From Chrysaora quinquecirrha (Eukaryota > Cnidaria > Scyphozoa > Semaeostomeae > Pelagiidae): a stretch of DNA of 64,000 nucleotides. The notes under the pieces are model-generated. The model saw only the letters and a program-made list of their open reading frames with translations. It had not been told where the DNA came from and ran no database searches. This document shows, piece after piece, positions 10,516-22,015 of the stretch. Both the position numbers and the translations under genes were made by a program. Positions within the stretch are counted from its first letter, which is position 1. Every line of letters begins with the position of its first letter. Where the stretch lies: assembly GCA_014526335.1 (NCBI GenBank), contig JACTAT010000075.1, positions 1-64,000 of the forward strand, in the 5' to 3' direction.

Positions 10516-11151
10516 AGGAATCAGGAATGTTGTAACAATAAGATCGGAATTTCTATTCTCTGTGCACACAATTTAAACAATCATTGAGTTAATTAATTAT
10601 TTTAATTGCAATTCAAATGCATACAATCAAAACAATCGAAGAGGTTGTTCTGAGTCTTCGAAATTTGGCATGAGTTTGAACAACAAACTCATTAGGAAGC
10701 CATTAGCCAGCATGCGCTAAAATCTGGAACAAACAAAAAGCTGGGAACTCGTGGAATGAGTGGGAATAAACGGAACTGAATGGAACCATTGTAACATGCT
10801 GAAACGAAGTGGGAATAACTTGGAATCGGAGGGAACAACTGCGACGAAGTAGAAATCGGCGGGAATAAATGAGAACGAGAGGGGTCAAGGTGGAACATAC
10901 AGGGAATCACTGAAGAAGATGAAGGAACAACTCAGAAAAAAGGAAATTACCGCAAACAAGCGAGAGCAAATTGAACTAAATAGGGATCAATGATGATTAC
11001 GGGGGAAAGCAGGAACAAAGCCTGAAACAGTTAGAATCACAGGAACAATTGTGGAGATTGTTCAACACTGCAAGCTGCAAGCTAATAGGCTTATCTCAGG
11101 CTGATCTGAGCTGATCTCATTCTTCAAACATGGCTAATGGGTACCTTTAAT

Positions 11152-11365
11152 GAACATTGGCACATAATAAATGAGGATGATGAATTAAAACGTATTTGGA
11201 CCAAACCACCCGTTTTGGCCCTAGAAAGACACAAAAATATCGGAGATGTTTTAACAAAGAACATTGGCACATAATAAATGAGGATGATGAATTAAAACGT
11301 ATTTGGACCAAACCACCCGTTTTGGCCCTAGAAAGACACAAAAATATCGGAGATGTTTTAACGAG
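11152..11365. repeat. perfect-looking 107-bp tandem duplication
   Basis: The segment starting GAACATTGGCACATAATA is repeated immediately at 11259 with almost no change, so the duplication is recent. No coding function is recognised. Confidence 0.85.
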
Positions 11366-11814
11366 GACCAAATTCACAATTGATGATAATGATACAATTA
11401 TGAGAGAATAAATATGATACAATACTCTTTAAATGTTACCTATTCTGCTAGCATCATTCCTGGACGCAGGAGTGAGGGGGCACTCATATAATAGAGAGCA
11501 TACCGATCATAAGCCCCGAAATGCTCTATATGGGAGATTGGCTGAGGAGCTAGCCTTGAATAATGGTAATATACACTGAATTCACTATTTATAATGAATT
11601 CATATATGTATATATATATATATATTTTCACAAATATATACTACTTGTGAGAAACACTTGTTGCTTTTCACTTTCACATGATTGGGACCCAGTCCCCTCA
11701 CGATACAAGTTCATACGTGGACAGCCTAGGGAATTTTCGCTGAGGTTGGTACTACACCTTTATTTCTTAGTTTACAGTACGCTTTATGTGGCTGTTTATT
11801 TTTTGTCATCAAAC
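11366..11814. other. intergenic
   Basis: Contains a (TA)n microsatellite at about 11590-11626 inside ordinary AT-rich sequence. Nothing else is seen. Confidence 0.5.
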
Positions 11815-11887
11815 CAATGGGCCTAGACAAGTTCAATCAAACAACAACTTGTGATTTCCGATCTTTGCTATTCTGGTGCTGCTAAAC
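11815..11887. repeat. ~70-bp direct repeat, left copy
   Basis: CAATGGGCCTAGACAAGTTC and the following bases recur at 14475-14545 with small changes. The two copies bracket the block that holds the MITE copy and the 375-bp array, which suggests a duplication or recombination boundary. Confidence 0.7.
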
Positions 11888-12050
11888 TACACTCCCCTTC
11901 CAAAAGTATCCGGACGATTGAACAAAATGGCCGCCAACGGCGGTCAAGGGGCCTAAGAGCAAAAATTTTTGCGACAATGTACAGAAGCCCCATAGACTTT
12001 TCATGAATGAAATTGGGCATGAAAATGATCGCCATTTCACGGGCTTTCAT
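11887..12050 (+). mobile_element. MITE-like dispersed repeat, copy 2
   Basis: Reverse-complement relative of 7500-7655, in opposite orientation. The left edge CACTCCCCTTCCAAAAGTAT follows a TA dinucleotide. The right edge lies near GCCATTTCACGGGCTTTCAT. Confidence 0.5.
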
Positions 12051-12261
12051 CCTAAATGAAAACTAAAAGTTTATTTTATTGTTTTTATGAAAAAATTCAA
12101 GAAAACTTCGAACCAGTACCTGCTCAAAAAAGGCAAAAAAATTTTCAGAATTGTTTTCTAAAATAGCCATAAATATCACGATGCTTCAGCACATGCATGA
12201 TGAATTCGATAGTTTTCAAAGCAGAAAAGGTTATATTTTATTGTTATGATAAAATTTTTTA

Positions 12262-14190
12262 TGAAGGCGAAAATCAAAAACGCGGAACCTCATTTCGCGG
12301 AACTTTTCTAGACAGGTCGGTGGCCGCCCAAAGTCATAAATAGTTTGTTGAAATGCTCCTTTCGTCTTGATAAAGCTTTTTTTACCAAATTTAAGTAAAA
12401 AGATACAATCGAATGTGAACAAAATGTACAGGTTCAAAGTGTATGGTGATTACAATTTAGGCCTAGCTCGGGCCTAGCCATATACTGACTTGTGTTTTCA
12501 TTGTGTGTACTTGAAGGCGATGTTAGACAAGGGATGATGAACAGTAATCATGAAACAAGTCTTCGTGAAGACAACTCTATTTGACTTCAAATTAGGGAAG
12601 TTCCGCGAGATCGAATTCCGCGTTATTGATTTTGCCATAAGGCGAAAATCAAAAACGCGGAACCTCATATCGCGGAACTTCTCTAGACAGGTCGGTGGCC
12701 GCCCAAAGTCATAGATAGTTTGTTTAAATGCTCCTTTCGACTTGATGAAGCTTATTTTACCAAATTTAAGTAAAAATATACAATCGAATGTGAACAAAAT
12801 GTACAGGTTCAAAGTGTATGGTGATTACAATTTAGGCCTAGCTCGGGCCTAGCCATATGCTGACTTGTGTTTTCATTGTGTGTACTTGAAGGCGATGTTA
12901 GACATGGGATGATGAACAGTAATCATAAAACAAGTCTTTGTGAAGACAACTCTATTTGACTTCAAATTAGGGAATTTCCGCGAGATCGAATTCCGCGTTA
13001 TTGATTTTGCCATAAGGCGAAAATCAAAAACGCGGAACCTCATATCGCGGAACTTCTCTAGACAGGTCGGTGGCCGCCCAAAGTCATAGATAGTTTGTTT
13101 AAATGCTCCTTTCGACTTGATGAAGCTTATTTTACCAAATTTAAGTAAAAAGATACAATCGAATGTGAACAAAATGTACAGGTTCAAAGTGTATGGTGAT
13201 TACAATTTAGGCCTAGCTCGGGCCTAGCCATATGCTGACTTGTGTTTTCATTGTGTGTACTTGAAGGCGATGTTAGACAAGGGATGATGAACAGTAATCA
13301 TAAAACAAGTCTTTGTGAAGACAACTCTATTTGACTTCAAATTAGGGTAGTTCCGCGAGATCGAATTCCGCGTTATTGATTTTGCCATAAGGCGAAAATC
13401 AAAAACGCGGAACCTCATTTCGCGGAACTTTTCCAGACATGTCGGTGGCCGCCCAAAGTCATAAATACTTTGTGTAAATGCTCGTTTCGTCTTGATAAAG
13501 CTTTTTTTACCAAATTTATACAAAAATATACAATCGAATGTGAACAAATGTACAGGTTCAAAGTGTATGGTGATTACAATTTAGGCCTAGCTCGGGCCTA
13601 GCCATATGCTGACTTGTGTTTTCATTGTGTGTACTTGAAGGCGATGTTAGACAAGGGATGATGAACAGTAATCATAAAACAAGTCTTTGTGAAGACAACT
13701 CTATTTGACTTCAAATTAGGGAAGTTCCGCGAGATCGAATTCCGCGTTATTGATTTTGCCATAAGGCGAAAATCAAAAACGCGGAACCTCATTCATGGAA
13801 CTTTTCCAGACATGTCGGTGGCCGCCCAAAGTCATAAATACTTTGTGTAAATGCTCCTTTCGTCTTGATAAAGCTTTTTTTACCAAATTTATACAAAAAT
13901 ATACAATCGAATGTGAACAAATTAATGTACAGGTTCAAAGTGTATGGTGATTACAATTTAGGCCTAGCTCGGGCCTAGCCATATGCTGACTTGTGTTTTC
14001 ATTGTGTGTACTTGAAGGCGATGTTAGACAAGGGATGATGAACAGTAATCATAAAACAAGTCTTTGTGAAGACAACTCTATTTGACTTCAAATTAGGGAA
14101 GTTCCGCGAGATCGAATTCCGCGTTATTGATTTTGCCATAAGGCGAAAATCAAAAACGCGGAACCTCTTTTCGCGGAACTTTTCCAGACA
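12262..14190. repeat. ~375-bp tandem array, about five units
   Basis: GGCGAAAATCAAAAACGCGG recurs at about 12265, 12641, 13016, 13392, 13766 and 14141. Each unit contains an imperfect inverted repeat: TTCCGCGAGATCGAATTCCG and its continuation pair with the GGCGAAAATC...CGCGGAA half around a centre near CATAA. Units also share GCCTAGCTCGGGCCTAGCC. A similar minus-strand frame of about 100 codons occurs in several units (FGRPPTCLEKFR, NLKSNRVVFTKTC), but it follows from the high identity of the units and matches no family I know. Diverged relatives of the hairpin continue to about 14430. Confidence 0.88.
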
Positions 14191-14474
14191 GGTTTTTACT
14201 AAGAAGAAAAGTCGTGTTTATTTAAAGAAAACCAAAAATGCAACAAAACGAAAGAAATTTTTTTTTAAATGCATTAAATTATTAATAAGAAACGCACAAG
14301 AAATTATTCCGCGTTTTTTATTTTAGCACAGAGGCAAAATCAATAATGCGGAACGTATATTCGCGGAACAAATCTGTTCCGCGGTTCCGCGGAATTTTGG
14401 CGTTCCGCGTTATTGACCTGGCCACTGAGATCCTAGCGACTGGCGCTACAACACTATTTCACCTTCACCTTCAA

Positions 14475-14545
14475 TTCAATGGGCCTAGACAAGTTCAATC
14501 TAACAACTTGTGATTTCCGATCTTCGCTGCTCTGATCCTACTAAA
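14475..14545. repeat. ~70-bp direct repeat, right copy
   Basis: Second copy of 11815-11887. It ends at AAACATGC, next to the abrupt start (14551) of the third copy of the palindrome unit. Confidence 0.7.
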
Positions 14546-14764
14546 CATGCATGAAAATATTCAAGATCTAAAACGAGCCCAGTATCATCAGGAATTATGA
14601 TTATTTATAAAATAAAACTGGAAAACTCAAAACACAAACCTTAAAACCTCAGACAGGATCTTCATCTTGTAAACGAAAAGGAAACGAAATGAGCAAAAAA
14701 CATATGGGCATGTTCGAAGAACGACTCTGGTTGAATATAGCTATTTCGGTCAAATGATGAAAGA

Positions 14765-15190
14765 TGTTCATCGGTATGCACAACGATGACGATAATGATT
14801 ATGATGATAATGGTGGTGGTTATGATGATGATGTTGATGAACACGATGATCATGATGCTGGTTGGTAGGGGTGATTGTGGTTGTATGGTGGGTATGGTGG
14901 TGGTGATAGAGGTGGTTGTGGTGCTGAAGGGGTGGTTGTGGTGGTTGTGATAGGGGTGATCGTGGTGATGGTTGTAGGGGTAGTTGTGGTGGTGGTGATA
15001 AGGGTGGTCGAGGTGATGGTTGTAGGGGTGGTTCCGGTGGTGGTGATAGGGTGGTCGAGGTGATGGTTGTAGGGCTGGTTGTGGTGGTGGTAGCGTTCCT
15101 TTAGATGTTGCACACCGTCAATGGTGGTGATAGTAATCATGATGATGATGATGATGATTATTTTCATTATTATTATTATTATGACGATTT
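14765..15190. repeat. GT/GAT-rich low-complexity minisatellite
   Basis: Mixed runs of GTGGTG, GTTGTAGGGGTGG and ATGATG with a loose ~30-60-bp periodicity. The open frames on both strands here code only low-complexity V/G or T/P-rich peptides and are not genes. Confidence 0.85.
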
Positions 15191-15372
15191 TCATCGTGAG
15201 GATAATATTAATGATGATTTGTTTTGAAAACTGTTTTGAAATTGCCGCTCTTTGGCAAAACTCTTTGTTAAATGTTGAGAATGCCTGAAATGTCATTTAC
15301 CAAAGCAAGGTGGCAATTTTCCAGTTCCATTTAGGAAACAAGGATGAGTCAGTTGTCACATGACCCCAGATT

Positions 15373-16183
15373 GATATTTTTTTCAATTTCATTTATTCAA
15401 CACCCGATTAGGGTCTAGTAGTATACATCACTACCGTTTACACAAACATTAATGAATATTACAACGGTTTTAATGATAACTACAGAAAAGCAAACTAAGA
15501 TTACAATAATTAAAATAAAGCAGGAAAGATTATTCTGCTACATAGAGATATTGTTTTAAACTACAATTCACTCATTTTAATTATTTCTCATCTAATACAC
15601 TATTTGATATTATATATGTATGTATAAACTAATTCGATACATGAGAACCATTAGATCTTACAACTTCAGAAGAGTGTATAAATTTTGCTAGGGCAACTAT
15701 TGTTGTTTTGTTTTGACAATTTAACATATTTCTAATTAATTCTGTTTTTTCGATTTCGGAAAGGACATCAATTTTATCTTTCTGTAAGTTTAATTCTATA
15801 TAGAAAATTTCTCGTTCTTGTTTGTTACTTACACAATCAAATAAAAAGTGGATTTCATTATCTATTCTGCCCGGTTCATATCTACAGAAGTCACAAAAGC
15901 GCTCATTTGGGTCTATCTTATTCTTACAATATCTTCCCGTTTCTATTTTCAGTTTGTGTTTACTTATTAGAAGTCTAGTAAGGGCAGCTCTATGGCATCT
16001 TGAGTCTTGATAAAAGTGCTTGCAGGCCGAATTGTGAACAACTAACCGCAAATTGCGCATAAATGGCTGAGACAATGGCCCTAATGGCATTCTTGACAAT
16101 GGCCCTATTGTTACACGTTTTCCATTGTTCAAGCGTTGGTTAGTTAGTGTGTGAGTGAGTGAGTGACATCCACCCCACACCAA
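15373..16183 (-). pseudogene. LINE 3'-end fragment (C-terminal domain plus poly(A))
   Basis: Minus-strand frame at about 16110-15629 reads ALTRLLISKHKLKIETGRY and CDFCRYEPGRIDNEIHFLFDC, a C-x2-C...H-x4-C finger typical of the C-terminus of animal non-LTR retrotransposon ORF2. The stop is followed by a 3' UTR with AATAAA-like sequence and a short A run ending near 15373. Reverse transcriptase and endonuclease are absent, so it is a 5'-truncated insertion. Confidence 0.75.
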
Positions 16184-16613
16184 TGTGTTCGAAATTCTTC
16201 GAACACAAAAAGGGGAAGTACATTACAGAGAGAGGCAGACAAAAGTCATAAAGGTCACGTGGCCATGAAGAATGGAATAATGAAGGGTGTGTCATTTTCA
16301 AGGGATTTAGGGCCCATATACACTACGACTTAAAATCTTTCTTACACGGCAAGGTGCAGAGCAAAGAAGTGTGAATTCCAGAGTTTCCGACCTCACTTTT
16401 CTGCACAGAAAAATTAACGCCTGTCAATTATTCGGATCCTTGGTGACGGTTTTGATAATTGGATTTATCTTAAAGTCTACAGAGTTTTAATCTGCGATGA
16501 CAGGAATCATTAAGAAAACAAAAGACTTGGAAAATAAGATGCTCGAGAGCATCCCTAACTTAATTGGTCGGCACTTTGTTCCTTACTTGTGAAAAAGTGA
16601 GGAAAATTTCCTA

Positions 16614-18556
16614 GGCTATCTTGAAAACAGGGAGCGGGAGCGGGAGTGGGGAGCAGGGAGCGGGAGCGGGGAGTGGGGAGCGGGGAGCGGGGAGTGGGGA
16701 GCGGGGAGCGGAGTGGAGAATAATCCCTTACTTGTGGGATAACAAAACACCACTAATCACCCCGTAAAACGTGATGTGCAGTAACGTGGAGGATGTGCAG
16801 TATAGTGGAGGGTGCCAATACAACGTGGAGGGATACCATCATGTAAGTGGAGGATGCGGAGTATCGTGGAGGGTTATCATCATGTAAGTGGAGGGCTGCG
16901 ACGAATACTGAAATGTTGCATGGAAATTGCATGGAAGTTAGAGAGGATTTGGCCTATTCTAATAGTCACGAAAACTCTGCTTGTACTGTATTCGAAGAAA
17001 CGGTCGATGTGATAAATCGTATTTACTTATTAGAATACTGTACATACGTCAAAATGTAAAATGCAGACCTTCAGTACGATTGACTATGCTAACTGCTGCT
17101 CGGAAATTTTGCCTTGATGCAACAACGAAAAAGGCCAGGCAATGCAACTACGTCAATATAATTGTTCTTCCGTAAAACAACCCGAGTCAACTGTTTTAAT
17201 TGAAATACACAACACGAGAACCCGATTAGAAAAGAGTTTTATCATTTACATCAAACTCTTGCCATGCATCGACGGTAAGGGCAAGGGGTCAAGTGAGATG
17301 CTTTCTCTTGCGTTGCTTTTGTAAACAAAGCTAAACCACATTTCCGCCATTACATTGCAAAAAATCCGTAAACAGGATTTTTTGCAGCCTGATCACAGAA
17401 TTAATTTAAGCGCTCTATTTACAACATAACAAACAAATCACCCGAAAGGAAAACGAAGTGAGTAAAAAATATTAAAAACTTTTAACCAAAGGTTTATCAT
17501 ACAAAAAAATAAATGTTTCTACAACGCAACTGATAAAACCAAAAAATGATAATGATATACTATTTATTTGCAAAAAAATTATATCTGTAATAGTACGGCC
17601 TTTATTTTGTTGAAATGACCAATCGGTGTCCCAGACAAAGCACTTAAACGATCGAGTATTTCTATCAGTCTGTAGCTTAGAAACACACGTTAGCAAAGTT
17701 AGCAAAGTCAATCGTACTGAAGGTCTGCGTTTTACATTTTGACGTATGTACAGTATTCTAATAAGTAAATACGATTTATCACATCGACCATTTCTTCGAA
17801 TACAGTACAAGCAGAGTTTTCGTGACTATTAGAATAGGCAAAATCCTCTCTAACTTCCATGCAATTTCCATGCACCATTTCAGTATTCGTCGCAGCCCTC
17901 CACTTATATGATGATAACCCTCCACGATACTCCGCATCCTCCACTTACATGATGGTATCCCTCCACGTTAAAAATGATATCCCTCCACTTACATGATGAT
18001 AACCCTCCACGATACGCCGCATCCTCCACTTACATGATGATAACCCTCCACGTTAAAAATGATATCCCTCCACTTACATGATGATAACCCTCCACGTTGT
18101 ATTGGCACCCTCCACTTACATGATGGTATCCCTCCACGTTGCAAATGATATCCCTCCACTTACATCATGATAACCCTCCACGATACTCCGCATCCTCCAC
18201 TTACATGATGGTATCCCTCCACGTTAAAAATGATATCCCTCCACTTACATGATGATAACCCTCCACGATACTCCGCATCCTCCACTTACATGATGATAAC
18301 CCTCCACGTTGTATTGGCACCCTCCACTTACATGATGGTATCCCTCCACGTTGTATTGGCACCCTCCACTATACTGCACATCCTCCACGTTACTGCACAT
18401 CACGTTGTACGGGGTGATTAGTGGTGTTTTGTTATCCCACAAGTAAGGGATTATTCTCCATTCCGCTCCCCGCTCCTCGCTCCCCACTCCCCGCTCCCCG
18501 CTCCCGACTCCCCACTCCCCGCTCCCCACTCCCCGCTCCCTGTTTTCAAGATAGCC
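16614..18556. mobile_element. 1.9-kb foldback element, 10-bp target duplication
   Basis: Long inverted arms begin GGCTATCTTGAAAACAGG and continue through a GGGAGCGGGGAGTGGGGAGC-type minisatellite, an ACGTGATGTGCAGTAACG segment and a 35-bp CCTCCACTTACATG-type repeat. AAATTTCCTA lies on both sides (16604-16613, 18557-18566). The centre (about 17060-17700) includes a relative of the arm near ATACGTCAAAATGTAAAA. It is inserted inside the element at 16310-18652. Long arms and a 9-10-bp duplication suggest a Mutator-type foldback element. No transposase is visible. Confidence 0.8.
17885..18375. repeat. ~30-35-bp minisatellite in the foldback arm
   Basis: About 14 units of CCTCCACTTACATGATGATAACCCTCCACG, with variants GTTAAAAATGATATC and GTTGTATTGGCAC between them. 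The opposite arm (16780-16890) has only about four units, so this arm has expanded. Confidence 0.85.
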
Positions 18557-19210
18557 AAATTTCCTAACATCGACCATGTAAACTGCGCACCAAGGTGTTA
18601 ATTCGCATAATCTGTAGAAGAATGTAAGAAAGTTGCGAGTGTATATGGTCCCTTAGACCTCGTCCTCGATTAATTAAACAACCCAACAAAGCGCATCTAA
18701 AACCTAACCCCCCCCCAAGGGAAGTAATCATCTGCCCCAGTGCTGAATCGCGGGGGGTATCCAACTTTTGAGTAGGGATCTCCCGCCAGCATATTCCAAA
18801 TGGTAGCGTAGGCGAGACTCATTTTAATGGTACCCTAGGCTACGATTGAAATTGTTGGTCTTAAGTGGGAAATTTCAAAGGTCGACTTGTTTCTTTTACC
18901 AGTTTCATTGTTTCATTCCATTTACCAGTTTCATAGCTCTTTTATTATCTTAGAAATGTTTACTTTCCATGGCAACTAAAAGCTGAAAGTGTGACCGCAA
19001 GATGGTTAAATACTGTATGATACCCTTAGCTAGACCAAAATTGCAAAAAGTATACCCTTGGCCAGACCGTAGAAGTCCAAAAAAGTATACCCTCTAGCTC
19101 GCCACATCCCTTTATTATGGGAGAACCCCCCGTGCCTTAAATGGAACAATTCTACTTAAATGTCTAACTGATCCTTAATCTGAATCCCAGGGGACTCACT
19201 ATGGATACAT

Positions 19211-20260
19211 CAGGGGCGGATTCAGGGGGCGGATGCTAGGGTGCTCAAGCACCCTTAAAATTTTCAAAGATCAATATTTAGTATAGCTGATTTTCGATTC
19301 CTATTTTGATAACTGGAACTTGGCATCTTTGTCTTCGGGGGCTTAAGTCAATCATTTTCCCTTTTTGCAGTGACACAACGCCTTGCAACGTCATCATTTA
19401 CTTTCTTGATTGATTGTTTTGCTTTTATTCTCATGAAAGGAAATTTTGATACATTGCCTTGCCAAAAACCACATCCGCAGTGTTTTCTTTTTTGTCCGTC
19501 AAACGAATAACCGGACAAGAAGGACAACGAGGAACTAGAACCTCCGTTTGCGTGGTTCTTTCTCTTTGTTCTTTTAGGCATGACCTGAATTTTAGCAGGA
19601 GCCCCTACAGATTCAAAAGATAATTCGCAGGCCAATCATCTTTCTCTGAAAATGGCGCAGGCCAATCAAATGTGTTTTCTGCATGGTGCAGAATGGCGCA
19701 GGCCAATAGGAATGCTCAAACACAAATCTATTCATCAATGTTGCTGCTGCTGCATTACTCTTTGAAAGCGAAAAGCGCGCGGAAAGGCCGCCATTTTATT
19801 TAGATGTGTCAAAGCTGTCTAGGCTAGGCCCTATGTTATTGATGGAATTTGAAGTTTTAAAAGAATTAAATGAAATATTGAACGACAATTCAGTTAAAAA
19901 AGAAGAAAAGGAAGATCGACTGAATAAAATATGGTAATCTTTGAATCATGGTAGATTATTTAATGTACGATATCCCAACCAACAGTTTGACTAAGATATC
20001 TGAAGTTTGGGAAGATTTTGCTCTTTGCTTATTTTACAAGTTTTTTTATTCCATATCTTAAAAACCTTGCATTTTTGCTCCTTTTCAGGATGATTTTAAC
20101 AATTTTTCCTATAATTATAAAATCGCCTTGCAGAATTAAAAGGGCGTTGCCCACCTTCTCCGGGGTTCTGAAGGGCGTGGTCACCAAAAAAATTTTCCCT
20201 GGGGCGACGCCCCGGACCCCTTCATGGGCACCCGTAAATATTTACCCTGGATCCGCCCTG
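19211..20260. mobile_element. hAT-like non-autonomous element, ~1.05 kb
   Basis: Ends CAGGGGCGGATTCAGGG and, inverted, CAGGGCGGATCCAGGG. This edge is common in animal hAT elements. The right subterminal part contains GACGCCCCGGACCCC. No 8-bp target duplication is visible: the left flank is GGATACAT and the right flank CAACATGC, and sequence next to the insertion has been lost compared with the palindrome. It codes no transposase. Confidence 0.65.
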
Positions 20261-20590
20261 CAACATGCAATTGGAACCTTAAAACTGCCACATGTCTACA
20301 GTTTGAACCTAGTTGACACAGTTGTACCATAAAACTGCCACATGCAATTTGAACCTTAAAAACTGCCAGATGGCTACTCGTTGAAACTCAGTTGTACCTT
20401 AGAACTGCCAAATGGAATTGGGACCTTAAAACTGCCACATGTCTACAGTTTGAACCTAGTTGACACAGTTGTACCAAAAAACTGCCACATGCAATTTGAA
20501 CTTTAAAAACTGCCAGATAGCTACACGTTGAACCTCAGTTGTACCTTAGAACTGCCAAATGGAATTGGGACCTTAAACTGCCACATATAA
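20261..20590 (+). repeat. AACTGCCACATG satellite, third-copy block
   Basis: Four to five units of the satellite that fills 47340-48110 and 52170-53985, in the orientation of the right arm. It is followed by a segment (20590-20760) matching 47180-47340. Confidence 0.85.
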
Positions 20591-20803
20591 AACCCATGAA
20601 CACCGATGGAAGCCCGATGAACACCCATTGCAGTCGAGGTTTTGAAATAAGGTATGATTAGTTAGATTCATTTTTTCATTGAAGAGAGAAAGATCTGAGT
20701 TGCCTGGGGTTTCTAATTGTAGTGATTCCAATGTTAGGGCAGCTCTTAAAGAGAATATATGTTTTTTATGTCCGAAGGACATATTAAAAGGGTGTTCGTT
20801 GTA

Positions 20804-20855
20804 ATAGGCATATAGGCATATAGGCATATAGGCATATAGGCATATAGGCATATAG
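20804..20855. repeat. 8-bp microsatellite (ATAGGCAT)n
   Basis: Six clean copies of ATAGGCAT. Confidence 0.95.
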
Positions 20856-21002
20856 ACGCTTTTTCCTGCCAAACCGCGTAACAAAAGATAAAACCACAAA
20901 TGATAGGAATTAAACTTTGAAATCGCTGTTAAGTGTTGTCGTTAGTGGGCATAATTACCAAAATGCAATTGCTTGCCAAAAACATCAATTAGAATCAACT
21001 GT

Positions 21003-21075
21003 TAGTGTAGCGCAGTGGAATAATGCGCTTCTTCCTTGGGCCAAAGATTGTGAGTTCGATCCACGATGCAGGAAC
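21003..21075 (+). tRNA. tRNA-like or SINE head, probably not functional
   Basis: TAGCGCAGTGGAATAATGCG fits an A box with a GCGC D-stem, and GAGTTCGATCC fits a B box at normal spacing. The acceptor stem does not close and the anticodon and T stems are irregular, so a working tRNA is unlikely. A tRNA-derived SINE head or a degenerate tRNA gene fits better. Confidence 0.35.
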
Positions 21076-21639
21076 ATTCTATAACATCAAAACTTTCGAG
21101 AATAAAAATTTGGAACTATGATTTTCTCGCAAAATGACGGCTCGGTCAGGCTTCAAGAAAAGGTTTGACTACAATATTACAAAATGTTGCTCAAATTTAC
21201 TGTGATTTTATTTTTTATTTTAAAGTATTTTAATTCAATTCTTGATCGGGTTGTTTTTGTCAGATGTTTCTAGAAGTCCTCTAACGTGTAACATATTTTC
21301 GTGTGAAGAGAGGAGGAAATTGTGGCGCAGTAGATATTGTTGCCAAGTCTGACATATTTTTTCAAAATAGTTTGCGGCCTCGAGAATCATCTAAACATAA
21401 ATGACTCAAAGTTGGCAATCAATTCTTCTAAGTTCTACTAATTATCGAATATAGTCATCTGCATGCCAATATATATAGTCACCTACATGCGAATTCTTGT
21501 GATAGCTATTAAATGTTCAATTCATCATTTGCAGCAAAGATTACAGGTTTCCGTGCTGGGGGTTATTTGCTACGCAGTTTAACCTGAATTTAAATTTATT
21601 TTTACGGTATGCGTGACTAGAGATTTTCTATTTTCGATT

Positions 21640-21867
21640 CAAAAGTTTGGAATTTTCCCTTTCTCCCAGGAAAGGTTTATCTGATCATCATTGTCATCAT
21701 CCGTATAATCAGCATCAAAACAATCATGATCATCATCAATCCATCATCATGGTTTTCAGCTCGGTCTTCAGCTCGGTCTTCAGTATCGTCATCATCGTTA
21801 TCATCCTCTTCAAAGTTGTCTTCATCTTCAAAATTATCATCATGATCATCATCATCATCGTCTTCAT

Positions 21868-21898
<31 letters not shown>

Positions 21899-22015
21899 AT
21901 CATCATCATCATCATCATCGTCATCATTATCATCATCATCATTATCATCATCCTTGTTGTATTCTTCGTCATATTCGTCATCATTGTCATCATCTTCAAC
22001 GTTACTATATCATCA
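21640..22015. repeat. CAT/GTCATC microsatellite
   Basis: Long run of CATCAT/CATCGTCATC/CATTATC triplets. Open frames over it give only poly-I/V or poly-M peptides and are not genes. Confidence 0.93.

Larger units (their letters stand above)
9340..11151. other. intergenic, repeat-derived
   Basis: No gene is visible. It holds palindromic AACCTATATG/CATATAGG segments near 9370-9425, a dispersed repeat (9952-10100), a duplicated palindrome (10357-10515) and a purine-rich block at 10720-10990 with recurring GGGAATAA/GGAAC words. Short open frames here have no recognisable domain. Confidence 0.5.
14711..16205. mobile_element. insertion with short terminal inverted repeat
   Basis: Interrupts the third unit copy, which is uninterrupted at 50500-50515. 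Its ends read TGTTCGAAGAA and TTCTTCGAACA. It contains a GTGGTG/GATGAT low-complexity block (about 14765-15170) and the LINE tail at 15373-16183. No clear target duplication was found, so a single transposon is not proven. Confidence 0.45.
16310..18652. mobile_element. PIF/Harbinger-like TIR element, TTA target duplication
   Basis: Ends are GGGCCCATATACACTACGAC and, in reverse complement, GGGACCATATACACTCGCAA. Both are flanked by TTA (16307-16309 and 18653-18655). The uninterrupted sequence in the palindrome reads GGGATTTAGACC, confirming a 3-bp duplication. TTA/TWA duplications are characteristic of PIF/Harbinger. Without the inner foldback element the host element is only about 390 bp and codes nothing, so it is a MITE. 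Confidence 0.8.

Noticed and set aside
12231..13547. Series of ~100-codon minus-strand frames that look conserved
   Set aside because: They recur because the 375-bp units are near-identical; there is no family match, start context or splice structure.
14850..15296. 148-codon T/P/I-rich minus-strand frame
   Set aside because: It lies in GTGGTG/GATGAT low-complexity DNA; composition is set by the repeat.
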